64,000 nt of DNA from Gordonibacter pamelaeae 7-10-1-b (GTDB lineage: Bacteria > Actinomycetota > Coriobacteriia > Coriobacteriales > Eggerthellaceae): positions 3,513,790-3,577,789 of the forward strand of contig NC_021021.1 of assembly GCF_000210055.1 (NCBI RefSeq). Reading direction: 5' to 3'. The notes under the pieces were generated by a model that was not told where the DNA came from, ran no database searches, and worked only from the letters and a program-made list of their open reading frames with translations. A program made the position numbers and the translations under genes. Positions 59,951-64,000 of the stretch are shown piece by piece. Every line of letters begins with the position of its first letter. Position 1 is the stretch's first letter.

Positions 59951-60955
59951 CTAGAAGCCGCTCATGGCGTCCCTTGCCCACGAGCCGCTCTTCGCGAGCG
60001 AGAGCACCAGCAGGACGCACATGGCCAGGTACTGCAGCGCGTAGGTGAGCCCGTTGGCTATCCCGTCGATCGGCGTTCCCGTCCCGGGGTTGGCCGCCAC
60101 CAGGCCGCCAAGGATGATCGGGAACGCTATGAGCAGCACGAGTATCACCAAGCCGGCGAGGCACACCGAGGCGAAGTTCTTGATGTATCCGACGCCCACC
60201 TGGCGCGTCTCGTCGAGCGCCATGAGCGACAGCGGGATCGGCGCGAGCATCGCAAGCACGTAGAGCTGTATGGCGCGCGCCCAGCAGACGACGAGGCTCA
60301 CTATGTAGGCGACGAGCACCACGAGCCAGCTGATGAGGGAGACCACGAGCATCGCCACGAGGGCGGCCACGTCATCGTCGGTGGTCACTATCGAGACCTT
60401 CGCCAGGTCCATCGCGCTGCCGGTGCCGAAGAGGTCCGCCGCCCTGCGTATCGCGAGGCCGACCACCTCGTAGAGCGATGTCATGAGGTCGAAGCTGTTC
60501 TGCATGAGGAAGAGGAACACCGCGAAGAAGACGAGGAGGAAGACCACTTCCTTCACGCCGGGCATGCCGGCGCTTCCGTCCATGCGCTGGGATATCTGGA
60601 TGAGCTTGATGGTGAACACGAGGGAGAGGACCCCGCAGCCGATCGGCAGCACGGCCACCGACCATATGCCGCGCACCACGTCGTACACCGACACGTCGCC
60701 GGCCGAGCCAAGCATGTTCCGGAAGCCGGCGCCGAGGATCCCGTCGTAGCCGATGGACTTCAAGACGTCCACTTGCGCGGCGAACACCCAGTTGCACACG
60801 CCACGGAGCATGTCGCACAGCCAGCCGTTGATGTCCTCGGCGATGCCCGCCCATGCGGGCTGCGTCGGCACGAACACCGCGCAGCAGACCGCGAACGAGA
60901 GCGCGGCGAAGACGGCCGCTTTACGGATGGCCATCCTTTCGACGTGCACGCCCAT
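59951..60955 (-). CDS. VirB6/TrbL-like conjugation membrane protein
   Basis: This 334-residue protein has an N-terminal signal-type segment (AAVFAALSFAVCCAVFVPTQPAWA) and about seven hydrophobic segments, with VVLPIGCGVLSLVF and LAMLAPIPLSLMALDE among them. It resembles TrbL/VirB6-like inner-membrane channel proteins of type IV secretion. Its position between the VirB4/CwlT genes and the adhesin genes supports this. A Gly/Ala-rich C-terminal helix ends in SGF. Family call from topology and context. Confidence 0.7.
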   Translation of the reverse strand: MGVHVERMAIRKAAVFAALSFAVCCAVFVPTQPAWAGIAEDINGWLCDMLRGVCNWVFAAQVDVLKSIGYDGILGAGFRNMLGSAGDVSVYDVVRGIWSVAVLPIGCGVLSLVFTIKLIQISQRMDGSAGMPGVKEVVFLLVFFAVFLFLMQNSFDLMTSLYEVVGLAIRRAADLFGTGSAMDLAKVSIVTTDDDVAALVAMLVVSLISWLVVLVAYIVSLVVCWARAIQLYVLAMLAPIPLSLMALDETRQVGVGYIKNFASVCLAGLVILVLLIAFPIILGGLVAANPGTGTPIDGIANGLTYALQYLAMCVLLVLSLAKSGSWARDAMSGF

Positions 60956-60957
60956 GG

Positions 60958-61710
60958 CTACACCGCCCCCATGGCCCCATCTTGGGACACGCTAACCGTC
61001 ACGATGGTCGAAGCGGCGTCATCGAGCGTGAACGTGGTCAAGGTGCTGTGCGCACCGTAGTCGATCCAGACCTCTTCGTCCCACGCTGCCGACGTTGCGT
61101 AAGGCGAATGCGCCTTCGCGAAAGTTTCTAGGATCGACTCGAAGTCGGCCTCGTTCTTGCCGGTGAGCGCGCAGAGATCCTGTATGTCGCTGGCTATCGA
61201 CAGCGCGGTTTGCGCCTTGCCGTCCTGGACGTAGGTAGCTTTGAGCAAATCGCACGTCAGCGTCGTCGATGCGCCCTCGTTCTCGATGCGCACGACCGTA
61301 TCGGCGCCCGGAATGGCGATGTCCTCGGAGGCGCTCAGGGTCACGCTCAGGCCAGTCGCGTCGGCCTTCTCGTCGCTCACCGTGTAGTAGATCACGCTTG
61401 CGGAGTCGGCCGTGCGCTCGATGAGCGCGTCCTTGATGATCGAGAGCTTCGAGGCTCCGTCGCGGCTCGTCCACGAGGTGTTCGCCAGCGACGAGAACTC
61501 GCTTTCGCTTGGCTGCCGCTCATCGGGCGCCTGCCGCGAAGATTGGCTCGCCTTCGCGTCGTCCTGCTTTCCCGACGCCTGCTCTTGCGGCGCCTGCTGC
61601 CCGTTTTGGGCATCGGGCGCATCCATCGAGCAGCGGGCGGCTCCCGCGCCGATCGTCAAGGCAACGGCGCCCGCTGCCACGGCGGCCACGATCCTTGTTT
61701 TTCCGTTCAT
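60958..61710 (-). CDS. Exported protein of the conjugation operon
   Basis: This 250-residue protein has an N-terminal hydrophobic segment (IVAAVAAGAVALTIGAGAARC) that is either a signal peptide or a membrane anchor, a Gln/Ala/Ser-rich linker (about 30-70) and a beta-rich domain (LSIIKDALIERTADSASVIYYTV; WIDYGAHSTLTTFTL). No family was recognised. The domain's position downstream of CwlT and upstream of VirB6 fits a surface component of the transfer apparatus. It ends 2 bp before the VirB6-like gene. Confidence 0.6.
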   Translation of the reverse strand: MNGKTRIVAAVAAGAVALTIGAGAARCSMDAPDAQNGQQAPQEQASGKQDDAKASQSSRQAPDERQPSESEFSSLANTSWTSRDGASKLSIIKDALIERTADSASVIYYTVSDEKADATGLSVTLSASEDIAIPGADTVVRIENEGASTTLTCDLLKATYVQDGKAQTALSIASDIQDLCALTGKNEADFESILETFAKAHSPYATSAAWDEEVWIDYGAHSTLTTFTLDDAASTIVTVSVSQDGAMGAV

Positions 61711-61723
61711 GTCTCCATCCTCC

Positions 61724-63331
61724 TTATTTGAACCTGACTGCGCAGGTGAAATAGCCTATTCCTTGCGACACCTTGCACACGTCGCCCGTCTGGGGCTCGT
61801 GGATGTAGGAGTCGTCTCCTATGTAGATGGCCACATGCCCGGGCCGCCAGAGCACGTCGCCCGGCTGCGCCATCGAAAGCGGGACCTTGGTTCCCGCCGT
61901 CGCCTGGTCCTCGGAGTTGCGCGGTATCGCTATCCCGGCCTGGCGGTAGCACCATTGCGTGAGGCCCGAGCAGTCGAGGCCCACGCCCGGCGTGGTGCCG
62001 CCCCATACGTAGGGCACGCCGAGCTGCGAGAACGCAGCCGCGACGACGGAGGCGCCTCCGGCGGAGGAGTTGGCCAAATCCCCGGGCGCCATGGCGTCGA
62101 AAGCGCACAGCCCGTATTGGTCCATCACGGCCTTGAGCTTCTCGACGTAGGCCGAGTCGGTCGCCCATCCCGCGTCTTTCAGACCTTCCGCCATCTTGTC
62201 GGAAGACCGCTCGGAAACGGCCTCCCTGATAAGGGCGTTCCCTGAATAGGTGGGGCTTGCCAGGAACACGCGGCTCCTGAACTTGATGCAATCCGCGTCC
62301 GATTTGAACACCGTGAACGAGTCGGTTACGGTCACGTGCGCCCCGTCGACCTCCTCGCCGGTGACCCAGTTCGCCTTGCCGGCGACTTCGGGCGCAGCGG
62401 CGAACGAAGGGGCCCACTTCATCCCGAACAGGTTGTGGTCGCGCGTGGCGAGCCTGCTCATGTGGTCGCCTTGCCCCGATTCGACGATGATCTGGGCTAT
62501 CGTGCACCCGGCAGGGTGCCCGTAATCCTCTTGCGCCTCAAGCGCCGCCTCGACCATCTCGTAGGTGATGTAGGGCGGCAGGCCGGCGAGGCTCTGCTTC
62601 TTAGACTCGTTGTCCCAGAACCCGAAGAGCGCGCCGGCGATCTGGCCGACGGCGAGCATCGCCACGACGAACATGAGCATTCCGGCGACGATCCCCGCTG
62701 CGGGTGCGGCCGTTGCGGCGCCGGCAGCGCCGGTGGCGGCGGTCGAGGACTTCGCGGCTCCTGCGGCAAGCCGGATTTCGGCGTCGGGCGGGGCCGCCAT
62801 CGCAGCGGCCGTATCCTGTGCCGAAGCTCTCGCGGACGCGGCGTTGCCCGCCTTCGCGCCCACGCCCGGCACGCGGCTTCGAGCCGCGGCACCGTTCGAC
62901 TTGCCGGCCTCTCGCCCCAAGCTCTTTCGGGCTTTCGCGCGCGCCGCGATCCTCTTTCCCGCGCGAGCGGCGTCGTATACGCGCTGCGTGCCGGAAAGCT
63001 CCTCCGAATCGTCCAATTCTCCGACGAGCGCCGACATGGCTGCCGATTTCGCCTCGACCTTCGCCCGTTCGAGCTTGGCGGGCTTTCGGGCGACTTCCAT
63101 GGCATGCAGATCTGCTTCAATTGGCTCCTTGCCACATCTAGACTTGCCGCGCTTGCCCTCCGCGGGCTTGGCGCAGCCTGGATCGGGCCGCGCCGCCGCC
63201 TGCCGTTGCGTGGCGGCGCTTTCCCTTTGCGCCAAGGTCGACGCGGATTGCCCTTCCGCGTCCTTCACCGTTCCGGTGTTCAATAAATCGGCCTTTTCCG
63301 AAGTGACCACCTCGCGGATTCCGGCACTCAT
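61724..63331 (-). CDS. CwlT-like bifunctional cell-wall hydrolase (glucosaminidase + NlpC/P60)
   Basis: This 535-residue protein starts at MSAGIREVVTSEK, overlapping the VirB4-like stop (ATGA). The first 200 residues are basic and Ala-rich, then a membrane segment (IVAGMLMFVVAMLAVGQIAGALF). Outside the membrane come a lysozyme/glucosaminidase-like domain (GCTIAQIIVESGQGDHMSRLATRDHNLFGMKW, with Glu in VESG) and an NlpC/P60 peptidase (VPYVWGGTTPGVGLDCSGLTQWCYRQAG, catalytic Cys, and PGHVAIYIGDDSYIHEP, catalytic His). Such enzymes open the peptidoglycan for conjugation, as in Tn916. Confidence 0.88.
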   Translation of the reverse strand: MSAGIREVVTSEKADLLNTGTVKDAEGQSASTLAQRESAATQRQAAARPDPGCAKPAEGKRGKSRCGKEPIEADLHAMEVARKPAKLERAKVEAKSAAMSALVGELDDSEELSGTQRVYDAARAGKRIAARAKARKSLGREAGKSNGAAARSRVPGVGAKAGNAASARASAQDTAAAMAAPPDAEIRLAAGAAKSSTAATGAAGAATAAPAAGIVAGMLMFVVAMLAVGQIAGALFGFWDNESKKQSLAGLPPYITYEMVEAALEAQEDYGHPAGCTIAQIIVESGQGDHMSRLATRDHNLFGMKWAPSFAAAPEVAGKANWVTGEEVDGAHVTVTDSFTVFKSDADCIKFRSRVFLASPTYSGNALIREAVSERSSDKMAEGLKDAGWATDSAYVEKLKAVMDQYGLCAFDAMAPGDLANSSAGGASVVAAAFSQLGVPYVWGGTTPGVGLDCSGLTQWCYRQAGIAIPRNSEDQATAGTKVPLSMAQPGDVLWRPGHVAIYIGDDSYIHEPQTGDVCKVSQGIGYFTCAVRFK

Positions 63332-64000
63332 CGGCCAACTCCCTCGCGGCGCTGCTTGCGCTTCAGCTCGGCGATCTCGGTGGCCTTCGTGTTGAACAGG
63401 TCGTAGAGCGCGCCCTTCGGGAAGTCGTCGCGGATGGGGACCCGAACCCCGCCGGCAACGAGCAGCCCTTCGCCGGCCTTGATGGTGTCGTCGATGTAGC
63501 CCGCCTCGGCGGCGGAAAGCGACAGCAGGTCGACCCAGCTCTTGCGGTCGAGCGCCGACTGCTTGTGCAGCAGCACGAAATCTGAGTTCAGCACCATGTT
63601 GCGCGCGTCCTCGTGCGCCAGCATGTAGGTCGAGTTCTGGGTGATGCCGGTTGCGATGAGGTTGAACTTGCGGCCCTCCGCCCAGAACTTCGTGAAGTAC
63701 TCGATGATCGCGGGGTGCCCGAAGAGAGACTGCACCTCGTCGATGTAGAGCCACGTAGTCACGCCGCGCTCGTAATTCGCGTACATGCGGTTTCGCACGG
63801 CCTCCAGCGCGGTGAGCATTCCGAACACGCGCATGCTGCTCGACAGCTCGTGAAGGTCGACGTTGACGATGCGGTCCTCGAAGGCGACGTTGCTCTGGCA
63901 GTTGAAGAACGAGAGCGGCCCGCTCACGTAGCGCTCGTAGCGTAGCGCGATGTCGCGGGACTCCCGCTCGGGCTGGGCTTTCAAGATCTCGTAGAAGTCG
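63328..64000 (-). CDS. VirB4/TraC-like conjugation ATPase, C-terminal part (runs off window)
   Basis: The frame is open to the window edge and ends at 63328. It shows the second ATPase motif GVTTWLYIDEVQSLFGHPAIIEYFTKFWAEGRKFNLI, followed by ATGITQNSTYML, as in VirB4-type secretion ATPases of Gram-positive conjugative elements. The Walker A part lies outside the window. Its end overlaps the CwlT gene. It would power DNA transfer. Confidence 0.82.
   Translation of the reverse strand, partial: DFYEILKAQPERESRDIALRYERYVSGPLSFFNCQSNVAFEDRIVNVDLHELSSSMRVFGMLTALEAVRNRMYANYERGVTTWLYIDEVQSLFGHPAIIEYFTKFWAEGRKFNLIATGITQNSTYMLAHEDARNMVLNSDFVLLHKQSALDRKSWVDLLSLSAAEAGYIDDTIKAGEGLLVAGGVRVPIRDDFPKGALYDLFNTKATEIAELKRKQRREGVGR

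Overview
The window looks like a piece of a high-GC gut actinobacterium of the class Coriobacteriia, most likely family Eggerthellaceae (Eggerthella/Gordonibacter/Adlercreutzia type). This is inferred from the high GC with strong GC3 bias, the gene families, and a conjugative element of the Tn916/CwlT/VaFE-adhesin type. No rRNA, tRNA or CRISPR array was found, so the placement is not proven.

Layout. (1) 1-12.9 kb, chromosome-like and high GC: an AbiE-type toxin-antitoxin pair, then a compact plus-strand metalloid cluster (frameshifted DUF5714 protein, ArsM-like methyltransferase, COG0523/CobW GTPase, an ArsM-ArsS fusion with a radical SAM half, a NitT/TauT-type ABC importer with its lipoprotein, and a Cys-rich DUF1847 protein), followed by a convergent GGDEF/EAL membrane protein. 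(2) 13-23.4 kb, mobile-element debris and a mobilisation module: a sortase B remnant, a DUF4143 ATPase flanked by two copies of a 33-bp palindromic motif, relaxase/MobC and ParA/ParB with a putative oriT and operator, a DEDDh exonuclease with a NUMOD1-like tail, and a decayed IS1595/ISXO2-type transposase. (3) 23.4-54.7 kb, a defence island: HipBA, a YraN-like protein, a type I restriction-modification operon ending in a GmrSD-like gene, an HxlR regulator with a divergent NAD(P)-binding protein, an orphan RelB/DinJ, a second AbiE pair, an integration module (XRE, Xis, tyrosine integrase, MobC-like), and a long minus-strand operon (RHH, SNF2-type helicase, DUF4391, type III Mod, type III Res, a frameshifted unknown, GmrSD-like). 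(4) 54.7-64 kb, the cargo and transfer end of an integrative conjugative element: sortase B, a thioester/VaFE surface adhesin, a VirB6-like membrane protein, a CwlT-like hydrolase and a VirB4-like ATPase cut by the window edge.

How it works together. The metalloid cluster has the parts of an organoarsenical (arsenosugar-precursor) route: import, methylation, radical-SAM adenosylation and metal handling. Two of its methyltransferase domains differ in their arsenic-binding cysteines, and ArsM and ArsS lie in one polypeptide.

The two restriction operons face each other. They share the order RHH regulator, restriction-modification genes, unknown gene, GmrSD-like gene. They begin with paralogous RHH proteins and carry an identical 15-bp sequence at nearly the same distance upstream of the first gene. 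Both also contain simple-sequence repeats inside specificity-determining genes: (AG)9 plus a 4x12-bp repeat in hsdS, and a G10 tract in mod. This suggests two co-regulated, phase-variable restriction systems. These two loci (the arsenic cluster and the paired defence operons) are the best candidates for undescribed biology here.
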